64,000 bases of DNA from Streptomyces sp. NBC_00094 (GCF_026343125.1 NZ_JAPEMB010000001.1:5585501-5649500), one strand, 5' to 3'. Shown: positions 22,490 to 31,780, numbered from the stretch's first letter. The notes: generated by a model from the letters alone, not told the origin. A program made the numbers and translations.

Positions 22490-25400
22490 ATGAGCAAGAG
22501 AACGATGCCGCTTTGGTGCCGTGGGCGATCCTGGAGAGGGCTCTTGGCCGCCACGAGCCTTACGACAGCGCTGACGATTGTGGCCTCCGGAAGCGGGCTT
22601 CAGCAGCCGGTTCCCCTCAACATCCGATCCGTGGCCTTGGCTGAGGACATTCCCGCCGGCTTCGACTTGATGGAGGCGGCCAAGGTTCGCACGGACCAGT
22701 GCCGGCTTAACTACGTGCTCCGCAAGGGTGGCACGGAGATGAAGGCCGTTGCGAGGAACGGATTGGCTGGAACTGACGAGCAACTGCATGCGGCTGCCTC
22801 GGAAAGGTACTGGGAGGCGACACCGCTGGCCCTAGCCCATGACAAGGACTGGGCCTATTCCCTAGCCAAATCTGATGAACTCACCGCCAGATCACGAGTA
22901 TGGGGAGATGAGCTTTCCTTCCCCACGATGTGGGATGTCCCTGGCTATCAGAACGATGCGCCGGGCTACCCAGGCGATGATGAGGATGACATCTTCTCCC
23001 AGACAGGTTTCGCTGGCTGGATCGCAGACCAGTTCTGGAGGAGTGAGAGCGAGTTCTACGAGGACGTGACGCCTCGCGTGAGCCAGGAGACCGCGGACGC
23101 GGCAGCCGGGGTCATCAACGCCAGGTACTCACCTGACCGGTACGAAGATTCCAAGGACCTGGCTGCGTGGGGCAGCATGAACTTCCCCAGTCACCTCTTG
23201 CCCTATGCCGACGACGTGCGTCTCGTCTTTCAGTACGGCGGCTTCCCGACTAGCGCACCCGAGCCGGACTCGATGGAGTTCCGTGTCGACGTCGAGAACC
23301 TCAAGTCGCGATTCGCCTCCTGCACCAGCCACAATCCGCCGGACCCGCACAACGTTCTCGGGCCCGAGGTGGCCACTGCGTCTCTCGAATGGCAGCAGGA
23401 GCTCGCGGGGCAGCGGACCCAGCGTGACACGATCCTCGCCGCGGAGGCCCAGGCCAACAAGGCCCTCCAGACGGCGACCCAGGCCATGGGAGAGGCCCTC
23501 GGCCAGTCCATGATTGCGAGCCGTCTTGCCGAGTGGCGGGGCTACTGGACGACGAAGGCGCCCGGTTCGCCCGACTACCCGACGGCGGCAGAGTTCGCCG
23601 AGATAGACAAGCGTATTCAGTACGCGCAGGGCCGGGCCGGTGGCCGTCTCTACGTCGCCAGCCGGGCCATGGTCGATGCCAACGCCCAGGTGGCGAAGGT
23701 CGACACGGCGCTGGCCGCGGCGTACACGATCGCCGACGCGGCCGGTCTGCCGCGCGGCCGGGGCCTGATATACGGCCAGCAGGCGGCGCAGATCACCAAG
23801 GCGTCCGCCGCTGCGGCCAAGGCCGCGACGAAGGCCACCGAGACCGCGCTCAACGCCACCCGCGCATCGGCTGCCGACGCCAAGACGCTGGCCGCACTGG
23901 CGATGACCCAGGCGCACGCGGCCAAGGCCGACTTCCGTCGCAAGGCAGCCGAGGAGGCCGAGGCACAGGCCAAGGCTGCCGCCGACGGCGCGGCCGTGCA
24001 GGCGAAGCAGGCAGCGGACAACGCGGCGAAGGCCAAGGAAGCGCAGGCCAGGGCCGCCGCGGCAGAGGCGGAGGCCAAGACCGCCGCGGACGACGCCACG
24101 GCTAAGCGGGAGCAGGCCGAGGCCGAACGCGACTACGCCAAGTCCCAGAAGGAACTGGCGGACACTGAGCGCGCCAAGGCGGCCACCGCGAAGTCGAAGG
24201 CGGATGCCGAGCGCCAGGTCGCCGCCGACAAGCTCGCTGCGGCCCAGTCCGCCGCCTCAACGGCGGTCACCAACAAGGACGAGGCGCTCGCCGCAGAGAA
24301 GAGGGCCGCCGAGGCGCGAGACAACGCGCTCGCTGCCGAAGGCAGGCGGGCCGCACTGGATGCCAAGGCCTACGCGCTGGAAGCGCAGGCGGACGCCGAC
24401 GCGAGTTCGGAGAACGCGGCCGCCTCCCGTGCTGCCGCGACCGAGGCACGGGCCGCGGCCGACGCCGCCGGTACCGCCGCCGTGAACGCCCGTGCCGCGG
24501 CGGACGCGGCCACCACAGCCGCCTCCAACGCCCGTGCGGCGGCCACCCGTGCCGACGCGGCGGCGAAGCGGGCGCAGGCCGCGGCCGACGGCGCTAAGCG
24601 GGATGTCGCCATCACTGAGGCTGCGATGAAGAAGGCTACGGCTGCCGCTGCCGACGCCATCGACGCGGCGGACAAGGCGAAGTGGAACGCGATCACCGCC
24701 AGGGCGCTGTCAGCCGAGGCCCGGGAGAAGGCGGCGGAGGCCAAGGGGCACGCAGCTGTCGCGCGGCAGGAGGCCACGGCGGCCGTTGCCGAGTCGGTTC
24801 GGGCCGCCGGGTTCGCCTACGCCACGGCGCAGGCCGCGGTGGCCGCGCGTGACTCGGCGGCCCAGGTGATCAAGCCGGCCAACGACGCCATCGAACTCGG
24901 CTCCCCGTACAAGGAGACTGATACCTCGGCGGGCCTCGCTGTGCTCACCGGACAGGCGTCCAAGACGTTCGCCCAGCAGCAGGCCGAACTGGCGCAGGCA
25001 AAGTCCGACCAGGCGGCCGTGGCGGCGGCCAAGGCCAAGGACCTCGCCGCGCAGGCGAGTGCAGACGCGAAGGCGGCTGCCGAGGCCGCGGCGCGCGCCG
25101 CGGAGCACGCGGCGAACGCGACGAAGTCCGCGGCCGCAGCTCAGAGCTCGGCCAACGCCGCGGCGGCTTCGGCCGAGGCTGCCAAGAAGTCCCAGGCCAA
25201 AACGGAGGAGTACCACAGCCGGGCGAAGACCGACGCCGAAGCGGCGCAGGCGGCGGCAGACTCGGCCGGCGACTACGCCGCCCAAGCGGACGCCTCCGCA
25301 ACGGCGGCGGAGCAGGACGCATCAGCGGCCCGCGCTTCGGCGACGGCCGCAGAGAATGACGCCAGCACGGCCAATGACGTCGCGACCCAGGCGGAGAGCG

Positions 25401-26329
25401 ACGCGACCACGGCCGAGGGCGCGGCCGTCCGCGCGCAGGAGTCTGCGGACGAGGCGCAGGCCGCGGCGAGCCGGACGCAGGACAACACGTACGAGGAGGA
25501 TCGCGTCAAGCTGTCGGGCGAGGGCGGTCCCCTTGGTGCGGCAGACGTGCTAGGAGTCCCCTACGGGGTATCGTCCACCGCCGAGTCCGACGGGTTCTGC
25601 ACCGGCACGAACGGCTGCGACTACCAGGTCGACTATCACGTCACCGGCACGATGCTGTTCTTCGTCGTGTTGTGCCCGTTCCCGGACACCTCGCTTGCGG
25701 AGTGCGTCGGGGACCTCGAAGTGCAGTACGTCGACCAGGCTCCGATCGACGTACGCGAGACGCGCACCGAGCACATCAGTGGGTACGACCTGACCATGGC
25801 CGCGCTCGAAGGTATGGCGCGCGGTCTGGTCCAGGACTTCGTGGACTGCTGGAACCACGAGATCTCCGGCTGCCTCTGGGCCGCGGCGATCGTCGCTCCC
25901 ACGGTAATCGGGATCGCGGCGAAGCTGATCAGGACAATCAGGGCGTCGGTGCTCGCGGGGTCGGGTGCGGCCGAGGCCGTGAACGCGGCCACGACGAGCG
26001 GCCTCAGCGCCACGGCGGCGAACGGTACGGTGCGTTCCGCGAAGACGGCCGCTGCGGTGAAGGCAGAACTGGAGGCGGTGGTCGTGATTGCGAACGCACA
26101 CGGCACGACCGTCGGTGGCCTGGGCAAGGGTGTTCTCTGGGCGAACAAGGCCGAGAACCTGGGCCTGATGAACGCGGCGCATGTCGCCAAGGTCAAGGGG
26201 GCTGGCTTCACGAAGGCTCAGATCCAGACTGTCTTCACGTACTACGACCAGGTACGGAAGGTCACGCCGCAGAACCCCAGCGCCGGGTTCCGGGCAGACC
26301 TCATGGAGTACATCCTCAAGAATTGGTAG
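22490..26329 (+). CDS. Giant secreted Ala-rich coiled-coil protein, polymorphic-toxin-like
   Basis: 1279 residues. An Arg-rich N-terminus plus hydrophobic segment (GLLAATSLTTALTIVASGSG) is a signal peptide. Residues about 50-300 are a mixed, aromatic domain; about 300-1005 are an almost uninterrupted Ala-rich coiled coil (AAEAEAKTAADDATAKREQA and the like); about 1020-1100 hold several Cys (FCTGTNGCDY, CPFPDTSLAEC, DCWNHEISGC) and a hydrophobic pre-toxin-like stretch (LWAAAIVAPTVIGIAAKLI). The last ~77 residues (from AHGTTVGGLGKG to YILKNW) form a small, basic, separate domain. A stalk with a small C-terminal domain, followed 13 bp later by a small acidic gene, is how polymorphic toxins are built. 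The toxin activity is not identified; a purely structural surface protein is the alternative. Confidence 0.65.
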   Translation: MSKRTMPLWCRGRSWRGLLAATSLTTALTIVASGSGLQQPVPLNIRSVALAEDIPAGFDLMEAAKVRTDQCRLNYVLRKGGTEMKAVARNGLAGTDEQLHAAASERYWEATPLALAHDKDWAYSLAKSDELTARSRVWGDELSFPTMWDVPGYQNDAPGYPGDDEDDIFSQTGFAGWIADQFWRSESEFYEDVTPRVSQETADAAAGVINARYSPDRYEDSKDLAAWGSMNFPSHLLPYADDVRLVFQYGGFPTSAPEPDSMEFRVDVENLKSRFASCTSHNPPDPHNVLGPEVATASLEWQQELAGQRTQRDTILAAEAQANKALQTATQAMGEALGQSMIASRLAEWRGYWTTKAPGSPDYPTAAEFAEIDKRIQYAQGRAGGRLYVASRAMVDANAQVAKVDTALAAAYTIADAAGLPRGRGLIYGQQAAQITKASAAAAKAATKATETALNATRASAADAKTLAALAMTQAHAAKADFRRKAAEEAEAQAKAAADGAAVQAKQAADNAAKAKEAQARAAAAEAEAKTAADDATAKREQAEAERDYAKSQKELADTERAKAATAKSKADAERQVAADKLAAAQSAASTAVTNKDEALAAEKRAAEARDNALAAEGRRAALDAKAYALEAQADADASSENAAASRAAATEARAAADAAGTAAVNARAAADAATTAASNARAAATRADAAAKRAQAAADGAKRDVAITEAAMKKATAAAADAIDAADKAKWNAITARALSAEAREKAAEAKGHAAVARQEATAAVAESVRAAGFAYATAQAAVAARDSAAQVIKPANDAIELGSPYKETDTSAGLAVLTGQASKTFAQQQAELAQAKSDQAAVAAAKAKDLAAQASADAKAAAEAAARAAEHAANATKSAAAAQSSANAAAASAEAAKKSQAKTEEYHSRAKTDAEAAQAAADSAGDYAAQADASATAAEQDASAARASATAAENDASTANDVATQAESDATTAEGAAVRAQESADEAQAAASRTQDNTYEEDRVKLSGEGGPLGAADVLGVPYGVSSTAESDGFCTGTNGCDYQVDYHVTGTMLFFVVLCPFPDTSLAECVGDLEVQYVDQAPIDVRETRTEHISGYDLTMAALEGMARGLVQDFVDCWNHEISGCLWAAAIVAPTVIGIAAKLIRTIRASVLAGSGAAEAVNAATTSGLSATAANGTVRSAKTAAAVKAELEAVVVIANAHGTTVGGLGKGVLWANKAENLGLMNAAHVAKVKGAGFTKAQIQTVFTYYDQVRKVTPQNPSAGFRADLMEYILKNW

Positions 26330-26342
26330 GCGGAGCAGGCAG

Positions 26343-26573
26343 ATGAGATTTCGAGTAACCGCGGCCGACGCGCCGCTCACCGTACAGTTCGAACCCTCGG
26401 GGATGGAGTACGAGCTCTCCGTCGGGGAGCACATCGACGTCGAATGGCCGCCCGTCGCTCCCGGGGACATCGCCGGTGACATCGACTATGGTCCGACCAT
26501 GGTGACGATCGGGGCCCGTGGCACCGGATACGCGCGTGCCTGGAACTCCGAGGGGGTGGAGGTGACGACCTGA
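26343..26573 (+). CDS. Small acidic protein, candidate immunity protein
   Basis: 76 residues from ATG 26343, 13 bp after the giant gene's stop, with GGCGGAGCAGG upstream. It is acidic, predicted all-beta (MRFRVTAADAPLTVQFEPSG, YELSVGEHIDVEW, MVTIGARGTGYARAW), with no signal peptide, so it stays in the cytosol. Position, size and charge opposite to the toxin-like tail fit an immunity protein that binds the C-terminal domain. I recognise no Imm family, so this is inference from context. It is followed by a very strong terminator. Confidence 0.55.
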   Translation: MRFRVTAADAPLTVQFEPSGMEYELSVGEHIDVEWPPVAPGDIAGDIDYGPTMVTIGARGTGYARAWNSEGVEVTT

Positions 26574-26584
26574 CCCCCGGTCAT

Positions 26585-26630
26585 ACGGCCGTGGGCCGCA
26601 CCCCCTTCCAGGGGTGCGGCCCACGGCCGT
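26585..26630. terminator. 20-bp stem bidirectional terminator
   Basis: ACGGCCGTGGGCCGCACCCC (26585-26604) and its exact complement (26611-26630) with loop CTTCCA. It separates the convergent candidate immunity gene and pyk. Its middle (GTGGGCCGCAC) repeats that of the terminator at 21374. Confidence 0.9.
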
Positions 26631-26647
26631 TCGCTTCGGGCGGGACG

Positions 26648-28078
26648 TCAGTCGCGCTCGCCGCCACCGAGGTGGTGGACGCGGACCATGTTCGTGGTGC
26701 CGGGGACGCCGGGGGGCGAGCCGGCCGTGATGACCATGGTGTCGCCCTCGCTGTGGCGCTGGAGCTTGAGGAGCTCGGCGTCCACGAGGTCGACCATCGC
26801 GTCCGTGGTCTCCACGAACGGGACGAGGAAGGACTCGACGCCCCAGCTCAGGGTGAGCTGGTTACGGGTGTTCTCGTCCGTCGTGAAGGCGAGGATCGGC
26901 TGCTGCACGCGGTAGCGGGAGAGGCGGCGGGCGGTGTCGCCGGACTGGGTGAAGGCGATCAGCGCCTTGCCGCCCAGGAAGTCGGCGATCTCGCAGGCGG
27001 CACGGGCGACGGAGCCGCCCTGGGTGCGCGGCTTCTTGCCCGGGACCAGGGGCTGGAGGCCCTTGGAGAGCAGCTCCTCCTCGGCCGCGCTGACGATCTT
27101 CGACATCGTCTTCACGGTCTCGATCGGGTAGGCGCCGACCGAGGACTCGGCGGACAGCATGACCGCGTCCGCGCCGTCCAGGATCGCGTTGGCGACGTCG
27201 CTCGCCTCGGCGCGGGTCGGACGGGAGTTGGTGATCATCGACTCCATCATCTGGGTGGCGACGATGACCGGCTTGGCGTTGCGGCGGCACATCTCGACGA
27301 GACGCTTCTGCACCATCGGGACCCGCTCCAGCGGGTACTCGACGGCGAGGTCGCCACGGGCCACCATGACCGCGTCGAAGGCCGCGACGACGGCCTCCAT
27401 GTTCTCGACGGCCTGCGGCTTCTCGACCTTGGCGATGACGGGGACGCGGCGGCCCTCCTCGTCCATCACCTTGTGGACGTCCTTGACGTCGTTGGCGTCG
27501 CGGACGAACGAGAGGGCGACCATGTCGCAGCCCATGCGGAGCGCGAAGCGGAGGTCGTCGACGTCCTTCTCCGACAGCGCGGGGACGTTGACGGCCGCGC
27601 CGGGCAGGTTGATGCCCTTGTGGTCGGAGATGACCCCGCCCTCGACGACGATCGTCTTGACGCGGGGGCCGTCGACCTCGACGACCCGCAGCTCGACGTT
27701 GCCGTCGTTGATCAGGACCTGGTCGCCCTTGGAGACGTCTCCGGGCAGGCCCTTGTAGGTGGTGCCGCAGATGGACTTGTCACCGGGGACGTCCTCGGTG
27801 GTGATGGTGAACTCGTCACCGCGCACCAGCTCGACCGGGCCCTCGGCGAAGGTCTCGAGGCGGATCTTGGGGCCCTGGAGGTCGGCGAGGACGCCGACGG
27901 CGCGGCCGGTGTCCGCGGAGACCTGCCGGACGCGGTCGTACCGCTCCTGGTGCTCGGCCTGGGAACCGTGGCTGAAGTTGAATCGGGCCACGTTCATACC
28001 GGCCTCGATGAGAGCCTTCAGCTGCTCATACGAGTCGACGGCGGGGCCCAGCGTGCAGACGATTTTGGAACGGCGCAT
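26648..28078 (-). CDS. pyk: Pyruvate kinase
   Basis: 476 residues from ATG 28078; the open frame continues 5' but MRRSKIVCTLGPA is the standard N-terminus. All pyruvate kinase landmarks are present: NFSHG, ADLQGPKIRLETF, VIAKVEKPQAVENM, ARGDLAVEYPLERVPM (substrate/metal loop) and KPVIVATQMMESMI, then the C-terminal regulatory domain. It converts phosphoenolpyruvate and ADP to pyruvate and ATP. Downstream of pta-ackA on the same strand with an 82-bp gap; it matches the pyk2 locus arrangement of S. coelicolor. Confidence 0.96.
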   Translation of the reverse strand: MRRSKIVCTLGPAVDSYEQLKALIEAGMNVARFNFSHGSQAEHQERYDRVRQVSADTGRAVGVLADLQGPKIRLETFAEGPVELVRGDEFTITTEDVPGDKSICGTTYKGLPGDVSKGDQVLINDGNVELRVVEVDGPRVKTIVVEGGVISDHKGINLPGAAVNVPALSEKDVDDLRFALRMGCDMVALSFVRDANDVKDVHKVMDEEGRRVPVIAKVEKPQAVENMEAVVAAFDAVMVARGDLAVEYPLERVPMVQKRLVEMCRRNAKPVIVATQMMESMITNSRPTRAEASDVANAILDGADAVMLSAESSVGAYPIETVKTMSKIVSAAEEELLSKGLQPLVPGKKPRTQGGSVARAACEIADFLGGKALIAFTQSGDTARRLSRYRVQQPILAFTTDENTRNQLTLSWGVESFLVPFVETTDAMVDLVDAELLKLQRHSEGDTMVITAGSPPGVPGTTNMVRVHHLGGGERD

Positions 28079-28107
28079 GAGGCGGATCCTATCGGTTTGT
28101 TTCACTG

Positions 28108-28119
28108 CGGAATATTCCG
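28108..28119. promoter_or_regulatory. Palindrome in the pyk leader
   Basis: CGGAATATTCCG, a perfect 12-bp palindrome 29 bp upstream of the pyk ATG in an otherwise AT-richer gap between ackA and pyk. Possible operator; could be chance. Confidence 0.3.
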
Positions 28120-28160
28120 ACTGGCGGAAAGTACAAATGGGCGCGGGCCCGCTCAAGCGT

Positions 28161-29393
28161 TCACTCGTTCGAGCTCCATGAGCTCTGAACGAGCGCGAAA
28201 CTCTGCCGTGCGATCTCGAGCTCCTCGTCCGTCGGCACCACCGCGACCGCCACCCGCGCGTAGTTCGGAGAGATCAGCCGCGCCTCGTCGGAACGGACGG
28301 AGTTGAGGTCCGCGTCCACGGCGAGCCCCAGCTCCTCCAGGCCCGCGATCGCAGCCTCCCGCACCGGGGCCGCGTTCTCGCCGACCCCCGCCGTGAACAC
28401 CACCGCGTCCACCCGGCCGAGCACCGCGTAGTAGGCGCCGATGTACTTCTTCAGCCGGTGGATGTAGATCTCGAAGGCGAGGGCCGCCGCCGGATCGCCC
28501 TCGTCCACCCGGCGCCGGATCTCCCGCATGTCGTTGTCGCCGCAGAGTCCGACCAGGCCGGACCTCTTGTTCAGGAGCACGTCGATCTCGTCGGCCGACA
28601 TGCCCGCCACCCGCTTGAGGTGGAAGGTGACCGCCGGGTCGATGTCGCCCGAGCGGGTACCCATGACCAGGCCCTCCAGCGGCGTGAGCCCCATCGAGGT
28701 GTCCACGCACCGCCCGCCCGCCACCGCCGAGGCGGAGGCCCCGTTGCCCAGGTGCAGCACGATCACGTTCACCTCCTCGGGCGCCTTGCCGAGCAGCTTC
28801 GCCGTCTCGCGCGAGACGTACGCGTGCGAGGTGCCGTGGAAGCCGTACCGACGGATCCGGTACGCGTCGGCCGTCTCGACGTCGATCGCGTACCGCGCCG
28901 CGGACTCCGGCATCGTCGTGTGGAAGGCCGTGTCGAAGACCGCCACCTGCGGCAGGTCCGGGCGGAGCGTCATCGCGGTACGGATGCCGGTGAGGTTCGC
29001 CGGATTGTGCAGCGGCGCCACCGGCACGAGCCGCTCGATCTCCGCGAGCACCTCGTCGTCGATCACCGTCGGCTGGGTGAACCGCAGCCCGCCGTGCACC
29101 ACCCGGTGACCGATCGCGGCCAGTTCGGGGGAGTCCAGGCCGAGGCCGTCCGCCGCCAGCTCCTCGGCGACCGCCTTCAGCGCCGCCGCGTGGTCGGCGA
29201 TCGGCCCGTCCTTCTCGCGCTTCTCCCCTCCGCCGCCCTGCAGCGGGGTGTGCACCAGACGGGAGGTCTCCTCGCCGATCCGCTCCACCAGACCGACCGC
29301 GAGCCGGCTGCCGTCCGCCATGTCGAGGAGCTGGTACTTGACCGAGGACGAGCCGGAGTTGAGGACGAGGACACGGGTGGGGGTGCCGGTCAT
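28161..29393 (-). CDS. ackA: Acetate kinase
   Basis: 410 residues from ATG 29393, overlapping the pta stop by 4 bp. Signatures: VLVLNSGSSSVKYQLLD (phosphate-binding), IGHRVVHGG, VFDTAFHTTMPE, RYGFHGTSHAYVS, HLGNGASASAV and GLMGTRSGDIDP-like VMGTRSGDIDP. It interconverts acetyl phosphate and acetate with ATP formation, completing the pathway started by Pta. Its 3' end carries a 13-bp near-perfect hairpin (28164-28193), which may reduce read-through into pyk. Confidence 0.96.
   Translation of the reverse strand: MTGTPTRVLVLNSGSSSVKYQLLDMADGSRLAVGLVERIGEETSRLVHTPLQGGGGEKREKDGPIADHAAALKAVAEELAADGLGLDSPELAAIGHRVVHGGLRFTQPTVIDDEVLAEIERLVPVAPLHNPANLTGIRTAMTLRPDLPQVAVFDTAFHTTMPESAARYAIDVETADAYRIRRYGFHGTSHAYVSRETAKLLGKAPEEVNVIVLHLGNGASASAVAGGRCVDTSMGLTPLEGLVMGTRSGDIDPAVTFHLKRVAGMSADEIDVLLNKRSGLVGLCGDNDMREIRRRVDEGDPAAALAFEIYIHRLKKYIGAYYAVLGRVDAVVFTAGVGENAAPVREAAIAGLEELGLAVDADLNSVRSDEARLISPNYARVAVAVVPTDEELEIARQSFALVQSSWSSNE
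28164..28193 (-). terminator. Hairpin within the last codons of ackA
   Basis: CTCGTTC-GAGCTC (28164-28176) and GAGCTC-T-GAACGAG (28180-28193): 13 paired bases with one bulged T and a 3-nt loop. It could attenuate transcription from pta-ackA into pyk. Confidence 0.4.
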
Positions 29394-31483
29394 GCGGAGA
29401 GCTCCTGACCCTGGGAGGGAACCTGGGACTGGATCGCCGTGATGGCGACCGTGTTGACGATGTCGCTGACGAGCGCGCCGCGCGAGAGGTCGTTCACGGG
29501 CTTGCGCAGACCCTGGAGCACCGGGCCGACGGCCACGGCGCCGGCCGAACGCTGCACGGCCTTGTAGGTGTTGTTGCCGGTGTTGAGGTCGGGGAAGATC
29601 AGCACGGTCGCCTGCCCGGCCACCTCCGACTCCGGCAGCTTCGTCGCCGCGACGGAGGGCTCGACGGCCGCGTCGTACTGGATCGGGCCCTCGATCCGCA
29701 GCTCCGGATGCGCCTCGCGGACCAGCTTCGTCGCCTCCCGCACCTTGTCGACGTCGGCGCCGGAGCCGGAGGTGCCGGTGGAGTACGAGAGCATCGCGAT
29801 CCGCGGCTCCACGCCGAAGCGGGCCGCGGTGGCCGCCGACTGGGCGGCGATGTCCGCGAGCTGCTCGGCGTTCGGGTCCGGGTTGACCGCGCAGTCGCCG
29901 TAGACGAGCACCTTGTCGGCGAGGCACATGAAGAAGACCGAGGAGACGATCGAGGCGTCCGGCTTCGTCTTGATGATCTCGAAGGCCGGGCGGATCGTCG
30001 CGGCGGTGGAGTGCACCGAGCCGGAGACCATGCCGTCGGCCAGGCCCTCCTCCACCATCAGCGTGCCGAAGTAGTTGACGTCCGCGACCACGTCGTACGC
30101 GAGCTCGACGGTGACGCCCTTGTGGGCGCGGAGCGCCGCGTACTTCTCGGCGAACGCGTCGCGCAGCTCCGAGGTCTGCGGGTCGATCAGCTGCGTGTCA
30201 CCGAGGTCCACGCTCAGCTCGGCGGCCTTCCTGCGGATGACCTCGACGTCGCCGAGCAGGGTCAGGTCGCAGACGTCACGACGGATCAGCACGTCGGCCG
30301 CGCGCAGCACACGCTCCTCGGTGCCCTCCGGGAGCACGACCCGGCGCCGGTCGGCGCGCGCCTGTTCGAGGAGTTCGTGCTCGAACATCATCGGGGTGAC
30401 CCGGCCGCTGCGGGCGACCGAGACCCGCTTCAGGAGGTCGGAGGTGTCCACGTGCCGCTCGAAGAGGCCGAGGGCGGTCTCCGCCTTGCGCGGGGTGGCG
30501 GCGTTCAGCTTCCCTTCCAGGGAGAAGAGTTCGGCCGCGGTGGGGAAGCTGTTGTCGGCCACGGAGATCACCGGGGTGCCGGGCGCGAGCCGGGCCGCCA
30601 GGGTCAGGATCTCCTTGCCGGGCCGCTCGTTGAGCGTGAGCAGCACGCCGGCGATGGGCGGGGTGCCGGCCGAGTGCGCGGCGAGCACGCCGACGACCAC
30701 GTCGGCCCGGTCCCCGGGGGTGACGACGAGACAGCCGGGGGTCAGCGCGTTGAGGACGTTCGGCAGCATCGCGCCGCCGAAGACGAAGTCCATGGCGTCC
30801 CGCGCGAGGCCCTGGTCGTCGCCGAGGACCACGGAGGCGCCCAGCGCGTGGGTGATCTGGGAGACGGTGGGCGCGGCGAGCGCCGGCTCGTCCGGCAGGA
30901 CGTAACAGGGCACCGGAAGCCGGGCGGAGAGCCGCTCGGCGATGACCTCCCGGTCCTCGCCCGCCACCCGGTTGACGACCAGCGCGAGCACGTCGCAGCC
31001 GAGCCCGTCGTAGGCCCGGAAGGCGTTGCGGGCCTCGGCCCGTACGGACTCCGACGGCTGACCCTTGCCGCCGACCACCGGGATGACGGAGGCACCGAAC
31101 TCGTTGGCGAGGCGGGCGTTGAGCGCGAGCTCGTCGGGGAGCTGCGTGGCCGCGAAGTCGGTGCCGAGGACGAGGACGACCTCGTAGTCGCGGGCCACGG
31201 CGTGGAAGCGGTCGACCAGCTGGGAGACCAGCTCGTCGGTGCCCCGCTCGGCCTGGAGGTCGGAGGCCTCGTGATAGTCCATGCCGTAGACCGTCGAGGG
31301 GTCCTGCGAGAGCCGGTAGCGGGCCCGCAGCAGGTCGAAGAGCCGGTCGGGACCGTCGTGCACCAGGGGCCGGAACACCCCCACCCGGTCCACCTGGCGG
31401 GTCAGGAGCTCCATGACTCCCAGCTCGACGACCTGGCGGCCGTCACCGCGGTCGATCCCGGTCACGTACACGCTGCGCGTCAC
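29390..31483 (-). CDS. pta: Phosphate acetyltransferase (long form)
   Basis: 697 residues from GTG 31483 (CAGGAGA upstream). The N-terminal ~370 residues are the P-loop-like/DRTGG regulatory half (SVYVTGIDRGDGRQVVELGV, VVNRVAGEDREVIAERL). The C-terminal ~330 residues are the catalytic PTA domain (RRVVLPEGTEERVLRAADVL, MVSGSVHSTAATIRPAFEII, MLSYSTGTSGSGADVDKVRE, ATVLIFPDLNTGNNTYKAVQ). It makes acetyl phosphate from acetyl-CoA. Translationally coupled to ackA; its upstream region contains DosR-like repeats. Confidence 0.95.
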   Translation of the reverse strand: MTRSVYVTGIDRGDGRQVVELGVMELLTRQVDRVGVFRPLVHDGPDRLFDLLRARYRLSQDPSTVYGMDYHEASDLQAERGTDELVSQLVDRFHAVARDYEVVLVLGTDFAATQLPDELALNARLANEFGASVIPVVGGKGQPSESVRAEARNAFRAYDGLGCDVLALVVNRVAGEDREVIAERLSARLPVPCYVLPDEPALAAPTVSQITHALGASVVLGDDQGLARDAMDFVFGGAMLPNVLNALTPGCLVVTPGDRADVVVGVLAAHSAGTPPIAGVLLTLNERPGKEILTLAARLAPGTPVISVADNSFPTAAELFSLEGKLNAATPRKAETALGLFERHVDTSDLLKRVSVARSGRVTPMMFEHELLEQARADRRRVVLPEGTEERVLRAADVLIRRDVCDLTLLGDVEVIRRKAAELSVDLGDTQLIDPQTSELRDAFAEKYAALRAHKGVTVELAYDVVADVNYFGTLMVEEGLADGMVSGSVHSTAATIRPAFEIIKTKPDASIVSSVFFMCLADKVLVYGDCAVNPDPNAEQLADIAAQSAATAARFGVEPRIAMLSYSTGTSGSGADVDKVREATKLVREAHPELRIEGPIQYDAAVEPSVAATKLPESEVAGQATVLIFPDLNTGNNTYKAVQRSAGAVAVGPVLQGLRKPVNDLSRGALVSDIVNTVAITAIQSQVPSQGQELSA

Positions 31484-31596
31484 GCCGTGGTCTCCTGTCC
31501 AGTCCTGGGGAACGGGCGGCGGTGCCTCGGGCACCAGCGCGGCCCTTTCGTCAATCGCGGGCCCTCGGAAAGCCCCGATAGAGCGGCATTACCCCC

Positions 31597-31625
31597 TTGA
31601 CAATACTCCCGCCAATAGCTAAATC
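31597..31625 (+). promoter_or_regulatory. Candidate pfkA promoter
   Basis: TTGACA (31597-31602), 17-bp spacer, TAAATC (31620-31625): the best sigma-70-type promoter match in the window. It points to pfkA with a ~150-nt leader. On the other strand TATTGT (31605-31600) could be the pta -10. Confidence 0.55.
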
Positions 31626-31632
31626 GCCCGCC

Positions 31633-31667
31633 GGACGAAGGGCCTGGAGCCCCGGGACGAAAGGCCT
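31633..31667. promoter_or_regulatory. Tandem DosR/OsdR-like boxes between pta and pfkA
   Basis: GGACGAAGGGCCT (31633-31645) and GGACGAAAGGCCT (31655-31667) are direct repeats differing at one base, 22 bp apart (two helical turns). The form GGGAC-N4-GGCC(T/C) resembles the DosR/DevR box known in mycobacteria and streptomycetes. They lie where an activator of pta would bind, upstream of the minus-strand -10 at 31600-31605. Confidence 0.45.
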
Positions 31668-31780
31668 CCACGGGGCGCCGGGAGGGACGCGCGGAGAGGC
31701 GACGAGCATGTCCGTCAGGTCCGGCGTGTGAGAATTGCGACGGCTCATCTGGACCGCGACCGAGCAGGAGACACAGCACG

